A stretch of 64,000 nucleotides of DNA, taken from Chelydra serpentina (taxonomy: Eukaryota; Chordata; Testudines; Chelydridae). Position 1 is the first letter of the stretch. Every line of letters starts with the position of its first letter. Shown piece by piece: positions 1 to 56,700 of this stretch. The stretch spans positions 744,001 to 808,000 of the forward strand of contig JBAIAC010000027.1 in assembly GCA_037349315.1 (NCBI GenBank). Direction: 5' to 3'. A model generated the notes under the pieces. That model saw nothing but the letters and a program-made list of their open reading frames with translations. It did not search any database and was not told the origin of the DNA. The translations under genes and the position numbers were made by a program.

Positions 1-1083
1 GAATGTCAACATACATGACACAGGCAGATGGGTTGTAATTGGTATATATGGAGCCAGAGAGGTCAAACAAGTGACAGTGGTACCGGAGCCTTATATAAGC
101 AATGTAGGTCCTGTCATAGTGATGGAGAATTCCAAAAGGCTATTGCTCATTGAGCCAGTCTATTCTCTAAGGAAGATCACTAAGCCTTGGCAAGTGGCAG
201 TAAGCAGCATTGAACCTAAGTGTGCACCGTATGTCCAAACACTGATCTCAGGATGGAATTGGGAAGCTTGGGTAAAAAGCATCTTGCCCAAGCCAACTAG
301 GGTCAAAAGGGATGCAGTGGCAAAGGTGTTAGGAGGAGTGGGTACCGGTCTAGGTATTTTAAATTCAATTGATGCCAGCATCCTGGCTGGAAAAATCAGT
401 AGTACGGGGCCTGATGTGGCCTGCTGAGCCAGCCAGTGACCTCCTCATTAAACCTCTTGAACAGTCTGGAATATGAAGTTGTTAAGACCCTACCAAAATG
501 GTTTGCTTTGCAAGAGCAGGATCATAAACGAATTATAGATGCCGTAGGGGTGTTACAGGGCAACCTCTTATGGGCTGTAACTTGTGCTCAAGCCCAATCC
601 TGGCTGCTAAATACATTTAGCAGCATTCTCGAGGATGGATTCAATGGAACCATCTCGTCAGAGCTGAAGCAACTACTGCTAAGAAACGTGAGCTCGTTCG
701 AAGCGATCCACCAGGCAGAGTGGAAAGCTGTCAATTTCTCGTGACCTGGAAACCCACATAACCACCACACATATACTAACTATACTCAATGCCAGTGAAA
801 GGTGGGTGTACCCCTTAGTACTAATAGGCCTAAATGTCAACAACTCTGTTCTCATCGCTATGGACATACATACATGCGTGCACAGAGATGATGCAGGATT
901 TAGTAGTGTCAACCTAAATTTCTGCAACTGGGAATCGGGTATTGGCTATACATGTACCGCAGGTTTTAATGAGGGTCCACACACAGTATCTGTTCAAATT
1001 TGGACAAAGGAAAGTGTAAGTAGTCTCCAGCCAAGTAGTCGTAAGAGCGCAGCCATTGTTTATGTGCATCCACTGCATCTGTG
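1..1083 (+). pseudogene. Endogenous retrovirus envelope (env) remnant
   Basis: An old retroviral envelope copy, not a working gene. The readable piece at 71-427 ends in an RVKR furin-type cleavage site (299-310) followed by a Gly/Ala/Leu-rich hydrophobic stretch, as expected for the junction between surface subunit and fusion peptide. That frame closes with TGA at 425-427. Related-looking coding continues in a second frame (436-744, ends in TGA) and a third (from about 780), with Cys- and Trp-containing ectodomain-like sequence to about 1080. The frames do not join, so at least two shifts plus stops have inactivated it. No gag, pol or LTR is recognisable, and the 5' part lies outside the window. 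The family call rests on the cleavage site, the fusion-like segment and general similarity to env-like sequences of bird and reptile genomes. It ends about 340 bp upstream of the DPH1 start codon. Confidence 0.62.
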
Positions 1084-1102
1084 TTCGAAGCTGGTGTCCC
1101 CC

Positions 1103-1197
1103 TGTTATGCAGGGGCACCCCAGGGGCAGGAGCAGGGGGGTGTTATACAGGGGGCACCCCGGGGCAGAAGCAAAGGGGTGTTTTGCAGGGTGCTCGG
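1103..1197. repeat. 38-bp tandem repeat, 2.5 copies
   Basis: Two full units (1103-1140 and 1141-1178) and a half unit each begin with TGTTATGCAGG or a close variant. The array lies between the env remnant and the CpG-rich DPH1 promoter. Confidence 0.7.
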
Positions 1198-1423
1198 CGC
1201 TGTTCAAGCCCCACACCCTGGCGGCGCGGGAGCAGAGCTCTCCCTCCCATGCCGGAGTCGAGTGGGACGAGCCAGGGGCAAGGAGTTCCAGCGGCCCCCG
1301 CCCCCATACGGACGTCGCCTGTGCTCGATTGCTCGGTCGGCGTCTGCTCCTGTCTAGGATCTGGCGGCTCACCCGTGGCTCCATTGGCGCTGCCTTTCTG
1401 GCCTCCACGTGGGTTTGTTTGCG
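1198..1423 (+). promoter_or_regulatory. DPH1: DPH1 CpG-island promoter and 5' leader
   Basis: CpG-rich sequence without a TATA box precedes the DPH1 ATG. An inverted CCAAT box (ATTGG) lies at 1383-1387, and a CACGTG E-box at 1406-1411 ends 12 bp before the start codon. The island continues through exon 1 into intron 1 to about 1800. The transcription start is not determinable from sequence alone. This is the pattern of a housekeeping promoter, as expected for DPH1. Confidence 0.6.
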
Positions 1424-48577
<47,154 letters not shown>

Positions 48578-49345
48578 ACCCCAAGCGATGGGGATATCGG
48601 CAGGTACAGCCCTGCAGTTACCAGTCTGGAAACAACCGCACCCAGCTTTGCTCTCAGGAAAGGCTCTGACTCCAGTGCTGGTGAAAAGGGCCAGATCAAC
48701 AGCCCTGTAGATTGACTGACTGGCACCCAGAGCAGGTACCGAGTAGGCAGTGGCAGGGCCCCTCTCTCACTGCCCTGGGGAACCATCTCTCAGTGTGTGG
48801 CCCATTCAGCCCGAAGTGTTTCCATGGAGGCTGCCTGAAAGGACCAGCTGTAGCAGTGGTTTCTGTGACAGGGACCGTTCCCTGGGCACTGGTCTGAGAT
48901 CCCCCCCGTTGAGGGACAGCTGTGCCCAGCCCATGATTAATTTGAACTGAAATGCCCCGTGAGTACTACGGAGAGGTGGAAATGGCACACACAAAGGCCC
49001 TTCAACGATGCTGGGTTTCGGACGTAGTCTCACCAACCGGGGATGTTGAGAAGTACAAAGTTGGGACCAGTGCCAAGGTTCTGGTTGTGTCCAGTCCTTG
49101 CTGCCTGGGGAAGATGGATTTTAGGCCAACACACTGCTCTGTTCCCCTCGGTGCCTCGGCCCCAGTGTGCAGACATCAAGGCTCAGCCTTGGGGCAGCAG
49201 TGAACCCTAACTTACCCACTGTGGTTACCTTGATACATTTGCCAGTTGCAGTGGAGGGACAGATTGTCAGTTTGTGTTTCACCTTCCATGGTTTGCAAAA
49301 TCCTCTTTGAAACTTGGAAATAAAGTGTCCTCCAGCCCCAGAGTC
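48578..49345 (+). other. DPH1: DPH1 3' untranslated region
   Basis: Runs from the stop codon to just past the AATAAA at 49319. No repeat or second reading frame of note. The exact cleavage site is not determinable. Confidence 0.6.
49319..49324 (+). terminator. DPH1: DPH1 polyadenylation signal
   Basis: AATAAA in the context TTGGAAATAAAGTGTCC, about 740 bp after the DPH1 stop codon. It is the first canonical hexamer downstream that I noticed. Confidence 0.65.
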
Positions 49346-50009
49346 CTTTCACGTGTGGGCAGATGTGGACTCTCCTCCTGGGGCCTTGGTTCTACTCACA
49401 TAGCAGCCTTCACTGCTATTACTAGTGCCTGCCCAGGGCTGCTCCTGATTACATTGATATAAAGGAGACGAGAAACAAGCCCCGTGTCTGTCAGAGACGA
49501 TGTTAACTTGCCTCTTTTGGTTGGTTTTCTTTGCTCTGTCACCAGTCATATGGCTCGGGGGAAGGGGAGAGATAAATGGTGCAGGGGCAAGGGATAGAGA
49601 GGGGCTCACAGCAGAGGGGGACAGGGCAGGCCCTGTAAAGTACTGGCTTTCAACAACAACAAAAATTACTCTAGGGAATCCAGATGCCAAAGTTGTGTTG
49701 CTGCCCCTCTATACCAACCCACCACCCCTAGTCCTGACCCATGGCCCCCTGCTACCCTGCCATGGGCTCTGCCAGTACCCCTCAGTCCTGCCCCCTTTGC
49801 CCCCATGGCTCTCTCCCCTGCCTGGCCCTCTGAGCTAGGCCCTGTCCCAGGGGGCTGCTGGCTGCCTAGAGACTGACAGGCCGGGGTGAGGTCATAGCTT
49901 GTATGGGACCAGCTGGTGGGGGGAGCCCACAGCACCGGGCCTGGCTGGTTCAGGGCCATGGTCCCAGGGCCCCTTGGAGGGGCAGGGCGTGTTCCCCCCC
50001 CAGCAAAGG
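49346..50009. other. Spacer between DPH1 and the OVCA2 upstream minisatellite
   Basis: Unique-looking sequence, with CAACAACAACAAAAATTACTC at about 49650-49672. I see no gene or recognisable repeat. Confidence 0.6.
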
Positions 50010-50375
50010 GGGTGCAGTGGGGGGCTAGGGACACAGTGGGGGGTGCTGGGGGGCTAGGAGCATGGCAGGGGGGCGCTGGAGGGCTAGGAGCATGGTGGGG
50101 GGGCGCTGGAGGGCTAGGGACACAGTGGGGGGTGCTGGGGGGCTAGGAGCATGGCAGGGGGGCGCTGGAGGGCTAGGAGCACGGCGGGGGGGCGCTGGAG
50201 GGCTAGGGACACAGAGGGGGTGTGGGGGGCTAGGAGCATGGCAGGGGGGCACTGGGGGGCTAGGGACACAGTGGGGGGTGCTGGGGGGCTAGGAGCATGG
50301 CAGGGGGGGGCGCTGGGAGGCTAGGAGCACGGCGGGGGGGCGCTGGAGGGCTAGGAGCACGGCGGGGGGGCGCCG
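50010..50375. repeat. G-rich minisatellite upstream of OVCA2, about 12 units
   Basis: Units of about 30 bp repeat GGGCTAGGAGCATGGC or GGGCTAGGGACACAGTGG followed by a G run and GCGCTGG. The array stops about 300 bp before the OVCA2 start codon. Confidence 0.92.
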
Positions 50376-50520
50376 GGCGCCAGGGGATGAACTCAGGCTC
50401 CAGGCTTAGGCTTGGCCTTGGCCGGGCGCCGGTTTGGAGGGGAGGGGACGGGGGCGGTGCTGGGGGCTCCTGTCCCAGGCCCGACAGCCCGAGCTGGGCC
50501 CCTCACAGCTGGACCGCCCT

Positions 50521-50668
50521 GGCCCCGCCTCTCAGCACACGCTGGCCAATGAAAACCCCCATTCAGCCCCATGGCAACGCTAGTTCCGCCCCAAGGTCGG
50601 GGCAGAGGCATTTCCGGCAGGCGGGGCTGCCGAAGTTCCTGTTGAAAGCCGGATATCCGGTGACCGCC
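50521..50668 (+). promoter_or_regulatory. OVCA2: OVCA2 promoter region
   Basis: Contains a GC box (CCCCGCC, from 50524) and a CCAAT box in GGCCAATGAAAA (50546-50550), about 120 bp upstream of the start codon and without TATA. CpG-rich sequence continues into the gene. The transcription start site is not visible. Confidence 0.6.
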
Positions 50669-50846
50669 ATGTCCGGGGGAAAGCCTCCGCTCCGGCTCCT
50701 GGGTCTCCATGGTTACCGCCAGAACCAGCGCAGCTTCCACGAGCGGACCGGGGCGCTGCGCAAAGCGCTGCGGGGCCGCGCGGAGCTGGTGAGCGTGAGC
50801 GCGCCCCACCCGGTACCGGGGCCCGAGCCGGCACCGCCCGAGCACG
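50669..50846 (+). CDS. OVCA2: OVCA2 exon 1
   Basis: Encodes residues 1-59 plus one base, including LLGLHGYRQNQRSFHERTGA. Donor gtaacg at 50847. Confidence 0.88.
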
Positions 50847-51442
50847 GTAACGTACTGGGGCAGCGGCCGGGGGCGGGCGGGCGCGCAGGGGCCGGGCTGG
50901 CGGGGGCCGAGCCGCGCTCCCCCCGTAGCCTGGGCCCGCTGTGTTCTCTCCCCGCAGGAGGCCGGGCCGGGCCCCGCAGCTGGTGGTTCTCCAGGCCCCG
51001 GGAGGAGGCGTTCGATGCGCTGGAGGAAGCCGCCTCGTGCAGAGGGCTGGAGGAGTCGCTGGACTCGCTGGCCGGGGCCTTTGCGGAGCTCGGGCCCTTC
51101 GACGGGCTGCTGGGATTCAGCCAGGGCGCGGCTCTCGTCGCCATTGTCTGCGCCCTGAAGCAGCGCGGGGACCCGCGCTTTCCCTTTCGCTTTGCTGTCG
51201 TGATCGCCGGCTTCAAGAGCCGGGCGGCCGCCCACCGCAGCTACTACCGGGAGCCCATTGCGGTGCCCACGCTCCATGTCCTGGGGGACACCGACCGGGT
51301 CATCCCCCCGGGACTGAGCAGAGAGCTGGCTTCCCACTTCGTTGATCCAGCAGTCCTTACCCATCCAGGGGGACACTTTGTTCCCGCCTCCGCACCCCAG
51401 AAGAGAGCCTATCTTGAGTTTTTGGCTAAGTTTTTGAAATAA
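50669..51442 (+). CDS. OVCA2: OVCA2 serine hydrolase (FSH1 family), two exons
   Basis: A small alpha/beta-hydrolase of the FSH1/OVCA2 family. Mammalian OVCA2 is a serine esterase preferring long-chain acyl esters. Exons are 50669-50846 and 50958-51442; the 111-bp intron (gtaacg ... ccccgcag) joins PEH to GGRAGPRSWWFS. The spliced protein is 220 residues (human about 227). Visible landmarks are LLGLHGYRQN near the N-terminus (oxyanion region), the nucleophile elbow GFSQGA (S114), GDTDRVIP (D172) and GGHFVP (H199), so the catalytic triad is complete. KTGALRKALRGRAEL-like and PRFPFRF segments also match the family. The ATG context (CCGCCATGTCC) is good. It follows DPH1 on the same strand, the conserved vertebrate order. 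The intron has no stop and is divisible by three, so intron retention would still give an open 257-residue frame. Predicted cytosolic; no signal peptide. Confidence 0.95.
   Translation: MSGGKPPLRLLGLHGYRQNQRSFHERTGALRKALRGRAELVSVSAPHPVPGPEPAPPEHGNVLGQRPGAGGRAGAGLAGAEPRSPRSLGPLCSLPAGGRAGPRSWWFSRPREEAFDALEEAASCRGLEESLDSLAGAFAELGPFDGLLGFSQGAALVAIVCALKQRGDPRFPFRFAVVIAGFKSRAAAHRSYYREPIAVPTLHVLGDTDRVIPPGLSRELASHFVDPAVLTHPGGHFVPASAPQKRAYLEFLAKFLK
50958..51442 (+). CDS. OVCA2: OVCA2 exon 2
   Basis: Starts after ctctccccgcag and encodes the rest of the hydrolase with all three catalytic residues. The stop TAA is at 51440-51442. Confidence 0.92.
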
Positions 51443-51443
51443 A
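51438..51443 (+). terminator. OVCA2: Polyadenylation hexamer overlapping the OVCA2 stop codon
   Basis: AATAAA formed by the last Lys codon, the TAA stop (51440-51442) and the next base. If used, the 3' UTR would be only some 10-30 bases. A second AATAAA at 51963-51968 gives a conventional alternative. Confidence 0.55.
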
Positions 51444-51962
51444 AGAGGAGGGACCTGCCCATGGGAATGGAGGGACGGAGAGTAAAGGAGCTCTGTTGAC
51501 CCAAGAGAAAGTTGAGGTGATGTGATCACAGTCTAAAAGTACCTGCACAGGGAGAAGATTTCTGATAAGCAGGGGGCTCTTTAATCTAGCAGATAAACGG
51601 TAATAAGATCCAGTGATTGGAAGCTGAAGCCAGAAAAAATCAGACTAGAAATAAGGCACAAATTTTTAACTCAGTAACAACCATTGGACCATTTTACCTA
51701 GGGTTGTGGCGGATTCTCTGGCACATGGAATCTAAATCAATACTAGCTGGCTTTATATAAAATATTCTTGAAGTTACGGGTTTGATCCAGGAATCACTGG
51801 TTGAAATTCAATGTTTTGTGTTCTGCTGGAGGACTAACTAAATGATCATACTGTTTCTGGTGTTAAAAGTCTACAACTCTTATCATGGGTCTTGTAGCAC
51901 AGAAGATGCTAGGACTGGTGGAGTTTTGTCACAGGAGATGTATATTTGGTGATATAATCTAT

Positions 51963-51968
51963 AATAAA
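51963..51968 (+). terminator. OVCA2: Alternative OVCA2 polyadenylation signal
   Basis: AATAAA in TCTATAATAAAAGG, about 520 bp after the stop codon in AT-rich sequence. It may be the main signal. Confidence 0.5.
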
Positions 51969-52983
51969 AGGAACTCCAGTTGAGCTGTTGTCCGTGTGTC
52001 TGCATAGACTGCAAAGGTCCCTATGGTCTCCTGCCACCTGGATGGGCTGAGGACAAGGCGTTTGCTGTCTCACTTCAGATCCAGAATTTCTTCGGAGAAA
52101 TAACTCAGGAGACTATTAAACCCTCCCTGCCTTCGTTCTTTACATCTTTCCCATTTTCTGCAATCTCATTTTGTAGAGCATCAAAGCACTAGCATGAGGA
52201 GCCTCATAATGGAAAGGCCACACAAGTCTGCTATGTAGTTTTTCTTGTGGTCTCTATGGAGACTTATCTGGCTGCTCTGAGTGGTATTGATGGGAGTCCC
52301 AGATCTTGGCCAGAGAAAGTGTCTGCAGAGACACCGAATGAGGGGTTGGTGCAGAGCATTAGGATCTCCCACAGCCTTTATGCCCCAAAGTGGTCTCCTC
52401 AAAGAAAACCAGCTACTTGGCCAAACTTGGTGCCAAAGCTGCTACTTTCTAGCTCTAGAAAAGGTTCCATCTGCCCCTCTGCTGGTGCCAAGGCATTTGA
52501 TACATTCCCCCTCTTAGCTAAGAAGTTCTTGTGCACATACAGCACTGAGGAGCTAGATGTAATTTCACTCCTTGCACTTTGTCCCATATCAAGTGCATTT
52601 CCTCAAAGGAAGAACTTCAGAGTGTGACAGTCCTGCTTGCCAAACCTAGGCCAGATCTTTGGCTTAGATGTTTTCCTGGAACATACAGTAAGCTTCATTC
52701 AAAAAAAAAAGCGGGGGGGGTGGAGGAAGTGGGGGCTCTGCTGGGCTTCTCACATGGGTTGTACTAGCCACTCTTGAAGTGAAGTCTGCTGTATCTGAGG
52801 CCAAGGGTACGTCCCTGAAAAGAGCCTGAGTCAAGAGCTTCTGTTAAAAGGATTCTCTCTGAAAACACGTGTTCCAGAGCAACACAACCTGTGTCTCTCA
52901 ACAGAAGAGAGAACTTCACAGTTATGCCTCAAGGTGATGATGCTGCTTCAGTTCCCAGATGAGCTTCATACCTTCTTCTAGGC
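51969..52983. other. Intergenic DNA downstream of OVCA2
   Basis: AT-richer unique-looking sequence. No coding exon, RNA gene or known repeat was recognised. Confidence 0.55.
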
Positions 52984-53766
52984 CAGGGGTGGGCAAACTT
53001 TTTGGACCAAGGGCCACATCTGGATGGGGAAATTGCATGCAGGGCCAGGGCGGGAGTGAGTGTGGGGTGTGGGCGGGGGTGCGGTGTTCAGGAAGAGGCT
53101 CGGGGCAAGGGGTTGGGGCAGAGGAGGGGTGCAGGGTGTATGAGGGGGCTCAGGGAAGGGGATTGGGGTGCAGCAAGGGTGTGGGGTGCAGGAGGGGGCT
53201 CAGGGCAGGGGGTTGGGGTGCAGGAGGGGGCTTGGAACAGGGGGTTGTGGTGCAGCAGGGGGCTCAGGGCAGGGAGTGGGGGTGTGGGGTGCAGGAGGGG
53301 TTCGGGCTCCAGCCCGGCACCGCTTACCTGGAGCAACTCGGGTAGCAGCAGCGCACACTGGTGCTAGGAGCCTGCCCTGACCCTGCGCTGCTCCTGGAAG
53401 CAGCCGGCACAGCATCCCTGCGGCTCTTGGGGTAGGGGGGCAGAGGGCTCCGCGCGCTGCCCTTGCAGCACCTCCAGGTACCTCCCCCAAAGCTCCCATT
53501 GGCTGTGCCTCCCTGTTCCCAGCCAATGGGAGCTGTGGGGGGTGGTGCCTGGAGGTGAGTGCAGAGCTCGCGCTGAGCCCTCTCCCCTTTGCCCCCCCCC
53601 CCCCCCCCCCCCACACACACACACCAGGGGCCGCAGGGACGTGGTGCTGGCCACTTCCGGAAGCGGCGCAGGGCCCGTGGCGCCACAGGGGTGGTAATCC
53701 CTTAGGCTGGATTCAAAGCCCTGGGGGGCCGGATCCAGCCCGCAAGCCGTACTTTGCCCACCCCTG
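52984..53766. mobile_element. Non-autonomous hAT element with internal minisatellite
   Basis: Ends CAGGGGTGGGCAAA and TTTGCCCACCCCTG are perfect 14-bp inverted repeats. The flanks TTCTAGGC (52976-52983) and TGCTAGGT (53767-53774) match at six of eight positions, a decayed 8-bp duplication. The first half contains a GGTTGGGGTGCAGGAGG-type tandem array; about 53590-53625 is a long C run followed by (CA)n. No transposase. Confidence 0.85.
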
Positions 53767-53774
53767 TGCTAGGT

Positions 53775-56700
53775 GCTAACAGGACAGTATTGTGCTCTCA
53801 AAGGTAGGATCTTGGCAGCTGTAGGGCAGGTGAAGAAATCCCAGTTGTTGCTGTAAGGGGGAGATGATAGTGTTGTCCAGGAATGATCCCTGAAGACCAC
53901 ACAGTACTGCTGATGTATTCATAGATCTAGATGAGGGTAGGAAAATTCCTGCAATTATCAGGGTGGTAGGCAGATGTATGCTAAGGTGCCTTGGGTTGCT
54001 GTGACAGGATTCTGGCTGATAGGAGCATTTTGCCCTCTTGTGGTAGTTGTGCTAATTGCAGGAATTAAAACTGTATCCAACATTGTGTTTTCAGCATTTG
54101 TACCCTGACTGGTGGCCAGTTCACAGTCACTGTAGTAAACGGATAAATCACACCCCTGGGACCATAAGGAACAGACTGTAGGATGGCCACTTCCAAAACT
54201 GCTTGAGCTAAAAGTTGTTCTCCATTATCTCCATAGTCCCGAGACACATCCTATGGGTGAGCCAAGCATGGGAGGTGAGAGAACCAGCGTTTGCAGGTAT
54301 GATTCTGTCTAATAGAGGATGGCAGGTCTGGCTTCAGCCAGCAGAGGGCCGCAGTTTGTCCCAGCTCAAGATCCGGTCAGAGTCTATACAGCAGTGGCCT
54401 ATGCGCGCACTCAACTCTGCTGTGAATGTATTACAAGCGTTGAACCAGTGCGTAGGAGGGTGGTCACCCAGGTGCTAGCAGAGATGATTCAGTGAAAGGG
54501 CGACCTGCCCTGTCTCCACCCCAGACAGACAAGCTGCCACAACTTCCCCAGGTTCCTTCTGAGTCAGGCTCAGCTTTCTAAAGGCGTTTGAGATGGGATG
54601 TAGGGGGTGCTGCACGGTAGAAGTAGCTCTGCTCTAAGGGGGTGCTCAAACTCCTGAGTAGCCTGCATTTCAGAGTGAGATAGGTCCAGAGAGACCTGTT
54701 AGATGCTCTTTGTTTTGGTGTTGCTCAGTCCACTGAGCTGTTCTTAATTATGAAAGGGCTGCAGCTGGACAAGCATTTTGCAGAAACCAAGTTTGAGTCA
54801 GTTATTTCAAAGATGTAATTTTTCACACTCTGGCTGCTACGAGTGTCTGCAGCAATTTTCATGGATTAATTAGTAAGGGAGCAATTCCTGCCCCCGAGCT
54901 ACAGTATAGCAACTGCCTCCTGTCTCGACTGGGTTCTCCAGACCAAACACACCAGAGCTTGACTTGCCTCTTTATCTTTAGCCCTGTGCCCTCACCTGCA
55001 GCCCCTTACCCTACAGCTCTTGTCAGGGTGGAGCAAGGGGCACCAGGAAGAAAGTACCAAACCAACTTTCACTTGTACCCTGAACAGAACTGAACCAAAG
55101 TTGTGTGTGGTAAGGATCTGTACATGCCTCTTAACTCTATGGGACCTGCCTCCCTTCAAAAATATACATCGGGCTGGTTTGTAAAGGTATTTGGGCATGT
55201 GAAGATGCAATTAAGCACCTAGTAGTAGGATTTTTTAAAGCACTACAACTCTCATGGAGTTAGGCTCCTTTGAAAAACCTGTGTGGTATCTATCTGCTGG
55301 TGCCTGAACACCTTTACAAGCCTGGCCCTTTATGCGACAACACAGTGTTTTACAAAAGGTCAGTGCCACTAGAAGCCTAGAAGAGGGAAGTGACTTGCCC
55401 AGGGACATAGTGAGTCACTGCAGAATTTAAAATGGAACCCCAGAGTTCTGGCTCCCGGCTCCCTTTAATTAACTAGACAATACAACTTCAAACCTACTTT
55501 ATATCAGACAGAGAGAGTTATTACCTTGCTGTGTGTTCATCTGTGGACAGCAATACAAAACTGATATTAAAGACCCCACTCCATGCATACAGTCTGCTCT
55601 GTGGCTCAGACTCAAGCCTGAGTTTGAGTATTACTCTAGAAAGGCCTGTGTCTGAGGGGAGCACAGAACAGCTTTGGGGAGTACAACTGGAAAAGAAATA
55701 GAGGAAGATCTATCCCCAAAATCACTCCCACTCTTGACACTAGTTCCTGTTGGTAGAAAGTCCCAGGATTGAATGGGCCATAGCTACTGCCCTCCCCTGG
55801 CCCCTAGAGAGGGGCTGTCTGTGGCAGCATTGGGGCATGGCGGTGAGGCAGAGGTGTGGGAGAAGCGTGCCCGGTCACAGCCTGTGACTGCTGTCACTAG
55901 CACAGCATTCGCTGAGGAGGCCTGTTGGCATTGTTCCCCGAGGAGGAGGGGGGCCAGCAAGTTGTGCAATGGACTCACTGAGCTGAGTTTCGGTAAGGAG
56001 TGACTGAACTACTAATGCTAACAGATTCCAAGCAATGATGTTTCACACACTGTCCTTTATGGTTTGACTTTCTGAGCGGTTTGGATGGCTCTGGTCTCTT
56101 GGCTGCTTGTATTTACTTAATGGCCCTGGTGTAATGATACCAGTGACTAGTGTGAGGTTCTCCGTTGTGCGGCCCTGCTTTGCTTCCTGTTCCCAGCAAT
56201 GGCTTCTAACAGCTAGGTCTCTGAGCTTCCTCACAGCAGTGTCCATGTTTATCATGGGACCAGCAGACAATAGGTGAAAGCTCTGCTTCTCTCTTCTCCT
56301 CAGTGCCATGGCTCTGCATAGGAGAACGGCTTGAACATGCCTCTTACCGTTTGCAGAGCTGCCATTTCAAGCCCCGCTTTTGCTGTTGGGAGCAGTCTCT
56401 CTGCCCCCTCAGCTGAACTGAGCCTATTGAAAGGTCTGCAGACCTCTCCTCCTCCCACTAGTCAAAAGTATTGAAGGGGAAATAGGTAGGGCAGCCAGAA
56501 CTTCAGCTTGAAGAGACGAGACTAATGTCCACCCCAATGAAGCCTCCCCCATCCCCTTCCAAACCCCACCTGTCCTTCCACATTTCCTATGGGCTCCACC
56601 CATCTTACTCTGTCCCCTTTCTCAGCTGTGGTACAACTTCCAGCCAATCCCACCCCCTTCTCCATTTCAACTTTCATTTTATTTCAACACGAATTGTCCC

